Assembly (NCBI RefSeq): GCF_019578655.1
Contig: NC_063265.1
Coordinates: 12,186,501 to 12,250,500, forward strand
Direction of reading: 5' to 3'
Source: Ricinus communis
Lineage: Eukaryota; Streptophyta; Magnoliopsida; Malpighiales; Euphorbiaceae
DNA: 64,000 nucleotides
In this document: positions 47,601 through 59,750 of the stretch, in pieces
How the letters are laid out: every line of letters begins with the position of its first letter
Numbering within the stretch: the stretch's first letter is position 1
The notes under the pieces: generated by a model
What the model was told of the DNA's origin: nothing
Database searches by the model: none
What the model saw: the letters and a program-made list of their open reading frames with translations, nothing else
Made by a program: the position numbers and the translations under genes

Positions 47601-49909
47601 AGCAACATTGCATTCCTTAAATTTCAATTTGTATCACAAAAATCTTTACATTTTAATTGTATGCACGCTAAGTCCATTAAGCTTGATTTCGAGATTACTG
47701 CTAAAATGTGATGTGATATCATGCCAATATGAATTCTCTAAAGTTTAAAAATATTTAATCCATTTCAAGCTGTGAAGCCCTATTGTATTGCCATTGAAAT
47801 TTTTCTGGAATCAGGCAAAGAGGATCTTAGTGTTACTAAAATTGAAGCACAACATTTTTGTAAGGGACTGCAGCGGGAAATAACTTGAAGTCAGGGACTT
47901 TTGGTGAAAGTTTAGTAAATTTACAAAGGAATTGACTAAATGGTTTTTGTTTATGTCAATCTAGTTGCCCGTGTTTTCTTATCCTGGAAGTCTTGTCCTT
48001 TGACAATGGCGAGGATATTGCATCAAGTCTTGAAATACTAGAGTTTTATTGATGCTTGATAGTCATTTTTTGACAGGAAAAAGAACATCTTCAAGTTAGC
48101 ACAAGGCGAGTATATAGCACCAGAGAAGATTGAAAATGTATATAGCAAATGCAGATTTGTCTCCCAATGTTTTATATACGGTAAGGAAGATTGTGTTACT
48201 GTCCATATGAATGTTATTAGCTCTAATCTGTTCTCGGATTGGATTTGTTTATAGGTGACAGCTTCAACTCCTTTTTAGTAGCTGTAGTTGCAGTGGACCC
48301 AGATGTGTTAAGAGATTGGGCTGTGTCAGAGGGGATCAAGGTGGGTTTATTTATATAATTTTGGTTCTTTGACTGATTTGGTCTTTAGGGAACTCTTTGG
48401 TTCAATTACAGTCTTTCAGAAAACTTTTTCAAGCACTTAATTGCAGCAAGTTTGTCGGGATAAAAGCTAAATCCCTTTTTTCTCCTTTTCAAGCAAATTA
48501 GAATCACACAAGCTGCATTTGACTTGGTTCATGTGTGAAATAGGATTATTATAACATTAAGCTCTGAAAGACTTAATTTATTCCTTAGGCAGTAGCTATT
48601 AATAGCCAACCGTTTATGCCTACACTTGGTTTTCCATTGAGTATTCCTTGTTTAACAGATCAATGACTCGAATATCATACCACAAGATGTGATGTTGCTC
48701 ACAGATATTGATATATTCAATATCTTATCATCTCAGTTTCATGAGGGTCAGCGTCCAATCTTTTTGAGTGCTTAGTGAGGGTGGCCTTATTCTTTCTTGA
48801 CTTATTTATATTGAATTTTTGCACCTTGGATTTTTCCCCGTTTATACTTTTTTGAGATCATCGTTAGCCAAAAGAAGTGGTTTTGGCCGCTTTTTTCTTT
48901 TTCTCCTTTATGAATTCTTTTTTTTTGCATTTGCAGTATGATGATTTAGGACAATTGTGCAATGATCCAAGAACAAGGGCTGCAGTTCTTGCTGATATGG
49001 ATGAGGTTGGAAAGGAAGCCCAGGTAAATTCTTCAAGAGGTTTGTTCTCTATCCTGTCACCGTTGAACACCCTTTGTTTATCATTATTTGCTTGTAATTA
49101 TGCAGTTGCGAGGTTTTGAATTTGCAAAAGCTGTAACCTTGGTGCCTGAACCATTCTCTTTAGAGAATGGCCTACTCACTCCAACATTCAAGGTAATTGT
49201 TGCTGAATATTTTAAAATCTGGCCCCATCTTCAAATCTAAGAAGAAAAAATGTCAGGGGTTAAGGGTCCAACTGGAATTAACTGAATTATACATTTATAA
49301 GTCCCATGTCAGCATACTAAATATAGTAATTTAATGATAATTATAATTGAAAAATTTAGATCGACATTCTTTTGACAATTTATTTGAATTTTAATGAAAC
49401 GATAATTTTTATGATGAAAGAAATAGTTAAAACAGGCCCTAAGGTTTAGGTTACTTACACAACCAATTGATTGTCTCCCTCAAATCTCAATCTCGAAAAA
49501 GAGGCAAAAGACAAAAAAAGAAGAAGGGGATTTTTGTTAACAAGGGGAATTTTGGCCTTGGTTTAACTTGCAAATCCTCATGAATAGGTTAATTGCTTAG
49601 CTATTACCTGGTCTGTTTAAGAGCTATGGGTTTTGGGGGAAAGGGTTTTGAAGGTGATTTAAACTTTCTCTTGGACGGTTTCCTGTTTATCTGGTTCTAT
49701 TAGCTGGCTAGTGCAGTTTTTGAAGTGATGCCCAACTGCACCAAATTTTAGATCTCTAGATGCAAGGGGAACGTTCTTTATTTTTTTTGCTTTCTATTTT
49801 TTGTTTTGTTTCTGATCTGGTAATCTTGCAGATTAAGAGGCCTCGAGCAAAGGAATACTTTGAGAAAGCCATATCAAATATGTATGCTGAGACTGCTACC
49901 TTGGATTGA
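41647..49909 (+). CDS. LACS6: Long-chain acyl-CoA synthetase, peroxisomal (LACS6-like)
   Basis: A 690-residue AMP-forming long-chain acyl-CoA synthetase that activates fatty acids for peroxisomal beta-oxidation. 23 exons: 41647-41767, 41859-41919, 42006-42083, 42265-42336, 42442-42523, 42903-43008, 43077-43153, 43653-43697, 43792-43878, 44564-44653, 44748-44827, 44943-45036, 45475-45563, 45653-45741, 45932-46061, 46142-46260, 47264-47387, 47473-47559, 48077-48180, 48255-48340, 48937-49023, 49106-49192, 49832-49909; total 2073 nt in frame. Residues 9-17 (RLKAIRGHL) fit the PTS2 consensus R-L-x5-H-L. Motifs: ATP/AMP motif [11 protein letters not shown] (about 264-274), [57 protein letters not shown]. 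The C terminus ends ...ETATLD with no SKL-type PTS1, which favours LACS6 over LACS7 (both PTS1 and PTS2 in Arabidopsis). Converges on APP2. Confidence 0.93.
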
Positions 49910-50677
49910 ACATAACACATATGTTATGTGCCAGCTACATTGGCAGCACTAAGAGCAGCATCCGTTCCATTTATTGAGTTGTGGCAGTTTAAGCCCGGGA
50001 GCTCATTGTTAGTTTTCCAGATGTTCGTTGGGGAGATATTGCTCGTAGGCTTGCTGGCGTGACTGCATTCTATTACAAATTTCAAGTATGTCATTGATCT
50101 ATTGACCAGAAAAATTCTTTGATGCGGGAACACATATAAACCGCAATATGTGTAAAGTATTTACTTGCCAATCCACGAACATTTCCCACTTCTTTTCAAT
50201 AGGACATGCTGCTACGGTCCTAGAATTAGCTTAATCAAAAGCTTTTTGCGGATAAGATCTGCAGTCCTGCCACAATCATCAAGTGTGTGCGACATGAACA
50301 TTACAACCATGCGGATGGTGCTTTCCCTGTTCATTGTTAAAGATCTCAGCTGTGTGGAAGCGAAGGAAGATTTTTCACATATAGAAAACTAACAAAGCTT
50401 AGTCCTACTACTTCATGCTGGATCTAATGGGAAGGATATTCCCACGTTAAACCTTGCTAATTTCCATGTCTTTATTTGCTCTCTGGGTACTGGATCAAAG
50501 CCATACACAATTTTAACTACACAATTTTAAACAGAAATTCTAAAGGACAAATATAATTCTGTTGAGGGGTATAATATCTACTCTACCTGTACAAATAGTT
50601 CGGTGATAGAAAGATTGAACTCAAGGCTCTTTGTTATTTGAAATTATTAGACATACAATAATAACATAAGATCGGAA
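49910..50677. other. Convergent 3' spacer, LACS and APP2
   Basis: 768 bp holding both 3' UTRs. No gene is supported; short frames here are not conserved-looking. Confidence 0.6.
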
Positions 50678-53600
50678 TCACTTTTTGACAAGTGGTCGCG
50701 TGTTGTTCCAAAGCCATTGTTGGGCAGGACTGTCAACATCAAGCAGTGGTGAAACCTGTATGATCTTAGGTCAGAATGCAAACTTTTAAATGTGCAATTA
50801 GAGACAACCTCAAACATTCATCTACACTAATGCATGTGCAATTTGGACAATCACAAATATAGCAGAGAGTTTGCAACATTGTTACCTTCTCCCAGACTTG
50901 TGAATGGTAATCATCAAGCCAATCAATCTCATTCGCAGAGAGCAAGGATAAGTCTACCAATTTAGTCTGCAGTGCAACCAGTAAAAGGTTTATGACTAGA
51001 ACTATGGCAACATGGACTACAGTTAAATGGGAGTTTGAGAAAATGATTTCCAAGATGGAATTTATACAGTAAAAGAAAGCCACCGAAACTAATAATATAT
51101 CGTGATTTTGGTTTGCTGAAGAACATCAAAATTCACGAGAAGGTTAGTATTACCAGGCAATTATTAGCATACCTGAATAGGGAGAAAAGTGAGTTTTTCA
51201 AAACCCAAATACTCTATTCCTCCAAAGCGATTTGGAGTGTCAGCCTCTTTCACATGCAGGAGATTCTACAAGGGGCAAAAATTAGCCATAAAGCAAGAAA
51301 GGACAAAGGCCAAAAGGATAAATGTAAACAAAGATAAGGCAACATCATATTCCAAGTCAATTGCACAAGAGAATGTCAAGTTAAAGACAACTATTCATGT
51401 GCCCATACAAAACTCATGCAGTTCGTAATTCGAAGGCTGTACTTAATGGATTAATCAACTAAGGTAAGCCTAGATTCCGTACTACATGAGACAGATCTTC
51501 TGAACCCCGAGAGTGTGCCAAGTAAGGATCACAAAATGAAAAACTGATAATTAGAACTCTGAAATTCTTTTCCTTTCCCTTAAAGGACCAAGAAAACTTG
51601 GGCAAAGCCAGAATCTCAAATTTAAGGGAGGGAGAATAACACTAATTCTATATTAAAAAATTTGAGACGGGTTTTAAGGGGGCAATCATAATTTTTCCAT
51701 TAGGTATTATAATGTGATAGAAATTTTCATAATGACGAGGGGTGAATTGCCCTGGTTTTGCCCCTGCATCAAGCTATATAACAAAATTGAGAAGTTCCAC
51801 AACCATTAAGTACAGATTTCAAATCTAAGAATCATTTAAGAGAGTTTGTAGGAGGGAAAAATGACCAAGAAAATCAAAAGAGAAGTCCTGCTGCCCAAGT
51901 ATCTTCTCAACATCAAAGGAAATAGTGATTCCTCCAAGCCAGTCCAATAATGTAGAATGCTCGACCAACCACTACACATATAAATTCTCTAATTTCTTCT
52001 CATGGCTTCAAGTTTTGTATAGTAGTTGGCCCTCGCTAAAATTTATATGATGGTCCAAAGACTCATCGATGGATTTAATATTATAAGTAAGATGAATATC
52101 TTAGTCATTTAGCAGTTACTACAGTACCTCAATCCGAATGCCAAAAGCATGATCTTCATAATACCCTGGTTCATTGCTTACGATCATGCCTTTCTGCAAG
52201 GGGGTAGTATTTCCATATCGAAAGCTTATGCTTTGAGGGCCTTCATGAACATTTAATGCAGCTCCGACACCATGTCCAGTTCCTGAAAGATAGATTAGGA
52301 AAAGATTGTAGTTAGAACTCTACTAAGCTCTTTAAATAAGTCATCATTTTACGACCTTTGCAAAAAATTCCAATCAGCAATTCGGTCAATAAAAATGCAG
52401 GATAAGTACCATGACGATAGTCGAGCCCTATCTTCCACAAAGAAGAACGAGCAAATGCATCCAATACAAAACCAGGTGTATTTTCAGGGAAAACTGCCTG
52501 ATCAAGAGCTATATGACCCTGCAATTCACAACTCCATCAGAGAACTTTAATATTTTTACCTGTTAACTGCAATAGTTCATACTGAAAAGTAGAACATTCA
52601 AGATGTAACCAATTTACATTGCCCACAAACATTAAATGAGAGAGGAATTTAATGGTAAAATATATTCTCCACAAGATCCTTTTTCGTTCAATATCTATAG
52701 TATACAAGGCAATCCGACAAAAATCCGGCACCTGCAGAACTCGGGTGAAGCATTCTTTCTCGCGTGGAGTAGGCTCACTAAAGTGCACAGTCCTGGTTAT
52801 GTCAGTTGTTCCATCAACATATTGAGCTCCACTGTCTAATAGCAATAGCTTTTTCTTATCCACAACACTACAACTATCCGGTTCAGGTTTGTAATGTATG
52901 ATAGCACCATTTGCACCAGAACCTGTAAGATCATCCCAAAAGTTGATACTGATGTAGCAGACCAGATACAAACAAATAACAATGGTTGTTTTGATAAGTA
53001 GTTATTCATAAGAGAGTAATGAGCCTATTTATACCACATATTGTATCAAAGCTAGTATCCACAAAACCAGCCTGCTTCGAACGGAACTCAAGAAGTTTCT
53101 CTGAAACATCTACTTCTGTTAGTTTCACATCCTTGTGAATTTCTTCTTCCAACCAGGCCCAGAACTGTGCTAAAGCAGCTGCATCCCTGCATATTAATAT
53201 CTTAATAAGCCTACATATCATAAAGTTATTAGTCATATTTGCTTTTGCAATCAACAGTATATAGGCAGATATCTTTTCTTTTTCCCTTTTTTAATGAACA
53301 ATAAGAATAGGTGCAAGTTCAAAATTAAATCCATATAAGCAAAAGAAGCATCAACTAGCTTCATCAAAGCTTTCATGCAAATTCTCAAAACTGCTAAGAA
53401 AGAAAAATGGCAATTAGTAAATAAAGCTGTTCTAAACATTACATCTTGACACTTGCAGAGCGTGCATACAGCACGAGACAGATGGTTCAATATTAACATC
53501 ACAGTCGTGGACATACAATAACACAGAATATAGTCAAAATCATAAAATCAAGCTCTAACAAAGGATTTAGGCACCTTAAGTGGGAATTTCGCATGCCTTC

Positions 53601-56145
53601 TAGCTCAGCCGGATTCTTCACTGCTTTTGCTAGAGATATAGGTGATGCCCTATAAACTCCAGTAGGTCCCCAGGATTGACAATTGGAGCCATTATATTTA
53701 TCATTCTTGCTATGATTTTTACTTCCAAAGTCTGCGAGATGTCTATCGCAGGCAGACTTGTAGGTGTTGACTATAGCAGCATTAACAGATGAAGTATCCA
53801 ACCAAAGTTCAGTCCCTTGTGCAGCCAACCTGAATTAGGAGACCATATCTTAAGAGTATACAGAAAGTAAGTGTACAACTTCATCGGAGAAGGGACAAGC
53901 CTAAGGCCACTCCAGAAACAAATAAAAGAGTATCAGAATTTAGAGCAAGCCAGATATCTGTGATTCGGTATGGCATCAATTTGCTTGCTCTGATATATGG
54001 CATCGTTCATGTGTCACAGCCTATAATTTCACATACCTTATCCACTTAATTTGACAGTTTAGCCACACCCCACCTACAGAGGTGCAGACGTTTTTGTGCA
54101 CATGTAAAACTAGGAAACAATGAAAATATGTTCTTTTCCGAGATAAAAAAGTGGAAACTGTAAACTTTTATTTGAGATTATGCAGCAATTTCAGAAAATC
54201 TTGCCACTGCTAAAGCATAAAGCTGTTAGACTGACCTTTCTATCTCAGAAAGGATGGTATCATAAGGCTTCAACTCAACACTAGCATTCTTCAAATGATT
54301 CAAAACTTCAGGTGTGACTTTAGAATTGTCCACAAATAATTTGGCACCATCAATCTCCACAATTAGGTATGCATACATAACTGGTGAATTAGGTACATCA
54401 CCACCTCTCTGCAAAACAAAATCCAATTCATGATGTGCGCAAGTAGGATAGATGCTTCCAAATTGCCTTTGTTCTACATTGCTTCTGTTGTAGCAAAATC
54501 CCAAAAATATTAAACAGCTTGCTGATAATTTCTTCAATTATTATCTCCATTTCTTTATTTAAGCTAAATCGAAACTGTGCAATGTTGGTCTAAGAATATT
54601 ACCAAGTTCAGAAGCCAGGCAATCTCATCAAGCATAGAAATAACTATTGCAGATGAACCAGCATCAAGAAGCAGAGACCTGAGGGTAGACAACTTCGAAA
54701 CTACATCCACTCCAGCGTATTTAATGTCATGCACTCTTATTGGTTTGTTTGGAGGCTTTGGCCTTGGCTCCTTCCAAATTTCATCCACGAGATTTAAATC
54801 ATACAAGTAAATCAACTTGTGATTCTTCTTAGATATAGCATCCTTCAACTCCTCAGCAGCATCAAAAGAAAAAAGAAACTGCTCCCTTCACAGAGTCAAA
54901 GATAAGGTGGCCTCATGAAATTAAAATGGTGACAAATGTCAAAGTAAATGCATATTTATAGTTAAAACTGGTAATTAGATGAAACAAAAGTTTGGGAAAC
55001 AAGAAAGGGTCTAGGAGGAAAAGAAAGGTGAAAGCAACAAACTATTTAAAAGAAATGACAGAGACACATATTAAATGGGGCAGATGGTCGCAATCATTAT
55101 TCAAACATATAATTTTTCTGGTAAAGGAACAGAAGAATAAAATAAGGTGCAGCAAGCCAGAGGGGGTTGAGAAATTGCTCACAGGATCAATACCAACTTT
55201 TGCTCCAGGAGGCAGTACATCATTGAGCCATTCAATTGTAGTTGGGATTCCTAGATTACCAGCCCGCATAAGGGTCCAGCTAGAGTTCAACTGCTTCTCA
55301 GCCTAATCACAATAACAACAACAACAACAACAACAAGAAAATGAACAGATTCATGTCCAGTTAGCTAATGATAATATAATCCCTCCTTTCAATTAACATA
55401 ATAAAGTCACCGAAGCTTGGTCCTGCAAGAGATCTTTGAGAATGCAAGCCATAAAAGGTAAATTCTTCTCATACCTGAAGAAAATAACGACCATCTGTCC
55501 AAAGAGCTGCATTTTCTTTGGTGACAACAGCAGTGCCAGCACTACCAGTAAATCCTGATATATAGGCTCTCCGCATATAACATTCAGCAATGAATTCACT
55601 CTATCAACCACAATAAGAAGACATAATTAGAAACTATTAAAAGCTCTATAAAAACTCCAGCAAATAATTCAAATAAACATTACAAGGATATGAGCTTGAC
55701 TAATAATACTCAAAATCCTTTCCATTATTGCAAGCCAAAAAAAGTGAGCTTTTATTTCTCAAAGAAATGGTGGAAAACAATAACAACTCATCTCAACTAA
55801 ATTAAACACTAGACTTACCAAAAGAAAACTAAACTTAACCAAATTTACCTGATGAGCATCTTGAGAAGGTATGATATAGGCATCAATGCCAATTCCAGGC
55901 TTGGAAAACAGCTCACGAAGAGCACTTAGCTTCTCGTCAGGTTCTGATTTATTGGTGCTACTCCTCCGAACTTGAGAAGAAGGTTTGGCAGTGATAGAAC
56001 TGCAATTATGTATAAAAAAAGGGTATCTTTTGATATTTGGAGAAAAGGACTTAGAGAGTGAACTAGAAAGAAAACGAGTATAGATAGAGCGAGAAGATTG
56101 AGTAAGAGAGAGAGGCTGCATCATCGGCGATGCTAGTGACTGCAT
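50678..56145 (-). CDS. APP2: Aminopeptidase P2, M24B metallopeptidase, plastid-type
   Basis: An Xaa-Pro aminopeptidase of 701 residues that removes N-terminal residues preceding proline. Thirteen exons (5' to 3'): 56145-55849, 55600-55475, 55302-55183, 54878-54603, 54408-54236, 53829-53575, 53186-53035, 52922-52732, 52518-52410, 52282-52128, 51265-51173, 50966-50886, 50755-50678; total 2106 nt in frame. The N terminus is Ser/Arg-rich and hydroxylated with few acids (about 1-60), like a chloroplast transit peptide. Creatinase-like N domains follow ([40 protein letters not shown]). The catalytic pita-bread domain has the metal ligands: DSGAQY (about 495), [15 protein letters not shown] (about 567), NEPGYYE (about 600) and GIRIEN (about 612). 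All five expected ligands are present, so it should be active. I recall the Arabidopsis counterpart as At3g05350. Divergent from AXR4 across 279 bp. Confidence 0.93.
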
Positions 56146-56424
56146 AGTAACAAAAACTTATAGGGAAATTAGAGAGAGAAATGGAGAGAGAGAGAGAGAG
56201 AGAGGTAAAGATAAGGTCTTTCTTTTTCTTGGAGCAATAAATAAAGTTCAGTACTTTTGCAAAGGAACAAGATGAAACGACGTTTGAAGGAAAATGTAAG
56301 TACGCCTATACGATGACGTTTTTAGTAAAGCTTAAAAAGTTAAACCTTTTTTAAATACTCTCTGCGATCTTATGATCCTTTGTTGGATCCATTTTCAAAC
56401 CTCAAGCCTTCAAAATTTCCAACA
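56146..56424. promoter_or_regulatory. 279-bp divergent promoter, APP2 and AXR4
   Basis: Only 279 bp separate the two start codons. The APP2 side holds a (GA)n tract (about 56184-56204). ttaaatactc (56351-56360) could serve as a TATA-like box for AXR4. Both genes must be driven from this interval unless promoter elements lie in introns. Confidence 0.6.
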
Positions 56425-59230
56425 ATGGCAATTATCACAGAAGAACCAGAACCAGAGCTGAGGCATAGAAAAGCAAAAAAGGAGCAAACTTTGTCACCCA
56501 ATAAAATTCCAAAACCAAAAACAGAGACTAATACACAAACACCAAACAACCCATTTGTTTTCTGGTTTTACTTTACTCTTTCAGTCTCTTTAATCACTCT
56601 CTTAACTATCATTTTATCTTTTCTCTCTTCTTCATCAACAGACCCTAAATCCTTTTTTCTCTCACTTTCAGCTCCTCTGCGCCAACACTACTCTAAAGGA
56701 CGTACCATCAAAGTCCAACTTGCTCAGAACCAACCACCCACAGAGATTTTCGCTGTAGAAAGTGGGAAGAAAGGTTCTTTGACTGAAAAGGTAGTGATTG
56801 TTCATGGGTTGGGTCTTAGTTCATTTTCTTTTAGGAAAGTTATTGACTTTTTGGGTTCTAATGGGATTCATGGGGTTATATTTGATTTGCCTGGAACTGG
56901 ATTTTCTGATAAATCAATAGAAGTTCATGAAGAAAGAGGAAATGGGGTTTTTGAGAGGTTATTCGATGCTTATAGTTTGATTAAAGAGAAGGGTTTGTTT
57001 TGGGCTTTTGATAACATGGTTGAAACTGGTGAGATTCCTTACGAAAAGATTCTATCTCATTATAGTACATTAAAGAGTGTTGCCAAGCCTATTGTACTGG
57101 GTGGTGAAGAGGTGGGCAAGGTGCTAGGACAAGTTATTGAAACAATGGGTTTAGCTCCTGTGCATTTGGTTTTGCATGATTCAAGTTTAGGAATGGTAGC
57201 AAATTGGGTTTTGGAGAATTCAGAGTTAGTCAGAAGTGTTACTCTTTTGGATACTGGATCAAGGCCAGCCTTGCCTTTGTGGGTTTTGGAAATGCCAATA
57301 GTTAGAGAGATTGTTTTAGGGTCAAATTTTGCATTTCAGAGGTTGATCGAATTGTGTTGTTCAAAGGGGATTGGTGGTCTGGATTTGGAGGCACATAGAG
57401 TGATTCTGAAAGGTAGGGATGGGAGGAGAGCTGTTGTGGGCACGGGTAAGAAGTTGAATTCTAGCTTTAGTATTCCACAATGGGGTGGTTCGGATGGAAT
57501 AAGGGGATTGCCAATTCAGGTGATTTGGTCTAATAGTTGGTCAATAGAGTGGAGTGAGGAGGGGCGTAGGGTAGCTGAAGCCCTTCCACATGCCAAATTT
57601 GTTTTGCACTCTGGTGGGCGGTGGTCTCAGGTGAGGATATACTATCATCTAATAGACTTTTTATTACAAAATATATGCAGTTTGAAGTGCATTTGGACTG
57701 CTTATCTTGGCAAACTTACACAAATTCCATATAACTTGTTATCATAGTACTAATTAGTGAGGTCAACCCATTTTTGAATCGGTTGAGACCCATTAGCAAG
57801 TGGGAGTCGACTGTTTTAAAAATGGGATTAAAGCTAGAGTCAGCTTCAGTGACAAAATAACTACTTGGTACTGTGTCTTGAACCAAATTCATGGCTGATC
57901 AGGTATAACAGAAAGACTAGGTGTATATATTTGCTTTCATGGTCTAGATGTACTTGCTTGGTAACTTGTTTGCATGTTCTCCATAGTTGATGAGCTGAAA
58001 GCAGATTTATATGTGCCTTATCAGTATGATCCTCCATAAATTTCTTTCATTGAACAATCTTCTAGAATTGAGATAATATTGTCATATATGGTCTAATTGT
58101 CGTAAAATTTATCCAAATTTATCATTATAAACATTTGAGTTGTTGCTGCCAGATTTAATCAACTGAATATGAACTTTAAGCCATGAATGTTTCCGACTAA
58201 AAGCAAGCAGAGATATTTCTGGACTTCAGATGGGAGTTGTTATCAAAGATCTACATTGGCTGAGAGTGGAGTATTTTTTAATCTGTTCATGGCTATATGG
58301 GGTTTTGATTTCAAATAGTGTTAGAAAATATTAATCTGACCTTGAAATCTAATTTTCTCATGATCTCAGTGCCTCAGCAGTCTTATTAGTACCCAACTTG
58401 ACTCCTTTCTTTCACCTTTTTACACTTCCCTTTTATCTTGACCATAGCTTGCTCAAAGAAGAATGGTTGAATTGCGCCACTTAACCCAATATGTTGAAGA
58501 GGAAGGGTAATTTTTCTTGCTTGAAATGAAGCCGCAGTACAATAATAAATTTAAGCAAGGGTGTGTTTGATAAGTTTATAGATGTGCTTATATCATATTC
58601 TCCTGGGTTTCAATATGTCCAAGATAACTGGATTGATATCTTGTTGAACTAATGATCTTCTTCCCCTATGGGTACAAGGTGGTTTCAGTATAGAATTTAT
58701 ACCTCTTTGCAAAGATGAGAACAGTAGATACTTTTCCTCTTCAAACAATTAGTTGATTTAGTTGTTTCCTTTACATTCATTGCATCGGGGCATCATGTTA
58801 CTAGCACATAATGTGCTTATATTTCAATAATCAATTTAATTTGTCTAGGCAGTTCCACTTTTTTTATTTGTGAAGAGTTATATTTAGATCACATTCATAG
58901 CCAAAACATATTATCGAGTTAATCATAAGGCTAGTATGTTTCTCAATTGCTTCTTGGATTACATAATTCACTCCTAGAATATATATTGAAATTCATCTTT
59001 ATTCATGTATTCAGGAAGATGCTGCAGATGAGGTAGCTGAGAACATCATCAAGTTTGTATCCTCTTTACCGAAGTCGGATAGGAAAGTTGAAGGAGAATC
59101 TATACCAGAGCATATCCAGAAAATGTTTGAAGAAGCAAAAGAGGGTGACCATCACCATCACGGTCATGCCCATCTTCATGCGTCTAGCTACATGGACGCC
59201 TACGGCCTTGGCCATGGATGGGGCACTTGA
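56425..59230 (+). CDS. AXR4: AXR4, ER alpha/beta-hydrolase-fold protein for AUX1 trafficking
   Basis: A 473-residue protein with a charged N-terminal tail, one membrane segment (about 44-69, FWFYFTLSVSLITLLTIILS) and an alpha/beta hydrolase fold. In Arabidopsis AXR4 is an ER membrane protein needed for correct polar trafficking of the auxin importer AUX1. Two exons: 56425-57630 and 59015-59230, both multiples of three; intron 1384 bp. Visible fold features: VVIVHGLGLSSFSFRKV near the oxyanion strand, GVIFDLPGTGFSDKS, and PVHLVLHDSSLGMVANWVL at the position of the nucleophile elbow. That elbow reads HDSSLG rather than the canonical G-x-S-x-G, so catalysis is doubtful. The C terminus has a His-rich stretch (HHHHGHAHLH) before the end GHGWGT. 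The frame opens earlier only by a TTG, so the ATG at 56425 is chosen. Confidence 0.9.
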
Positions 59231-59750
59231 TTTATTCTCTTCTTCGCCCTGAAACTGAGATTCTCTATGGGTTCCCAATTAGGAGTGTAATGCAGGCATT
59301 TGCAGTATCTCTAGCGCAGCAATGCCCTCAGCTTGTGTGTGTAATATGCATTGTTGAAAGAACATTCTTCTGCAATGACCAACTTTTTGTAATACCAAAG
59401 ATAGTGTATGCAACTTCATCATTGTGATGACCAGCTTCTATATTTGTCATAACTGAACTAATGTAATTTTATGAAAAATTTTCAGTAAACTTTGGGACAT
59501 CATATGCATGTGCATAGATGGTGCATCACCAAACCCAAACGACACATACTTTTAATAAACGTCGTATTACCAAAACAAAAACGTCACTTGTTTTATAAAA
59601 AACGACAGCGGATACCAAAAGTACAACTGACGTCAATAGCTGGCATCTATATACTGGGGGGACTCAGTGACATCCACCATTCAGCATTTTCTGTTACTTT
59701 AACATCCTCCTCACGATCTCTCTATCTTTTTCTTTCTCTCTCTAAAAACG
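59231..59750. other. AXR4 3' flank and F-box gene promoter
   Basis: 520 bp with no extra gene. A tatatactgggggg stretch lies near 59646, and a CT-rich leader (59715-59745) precedes the F-box ATG. Confidence 0.55.
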
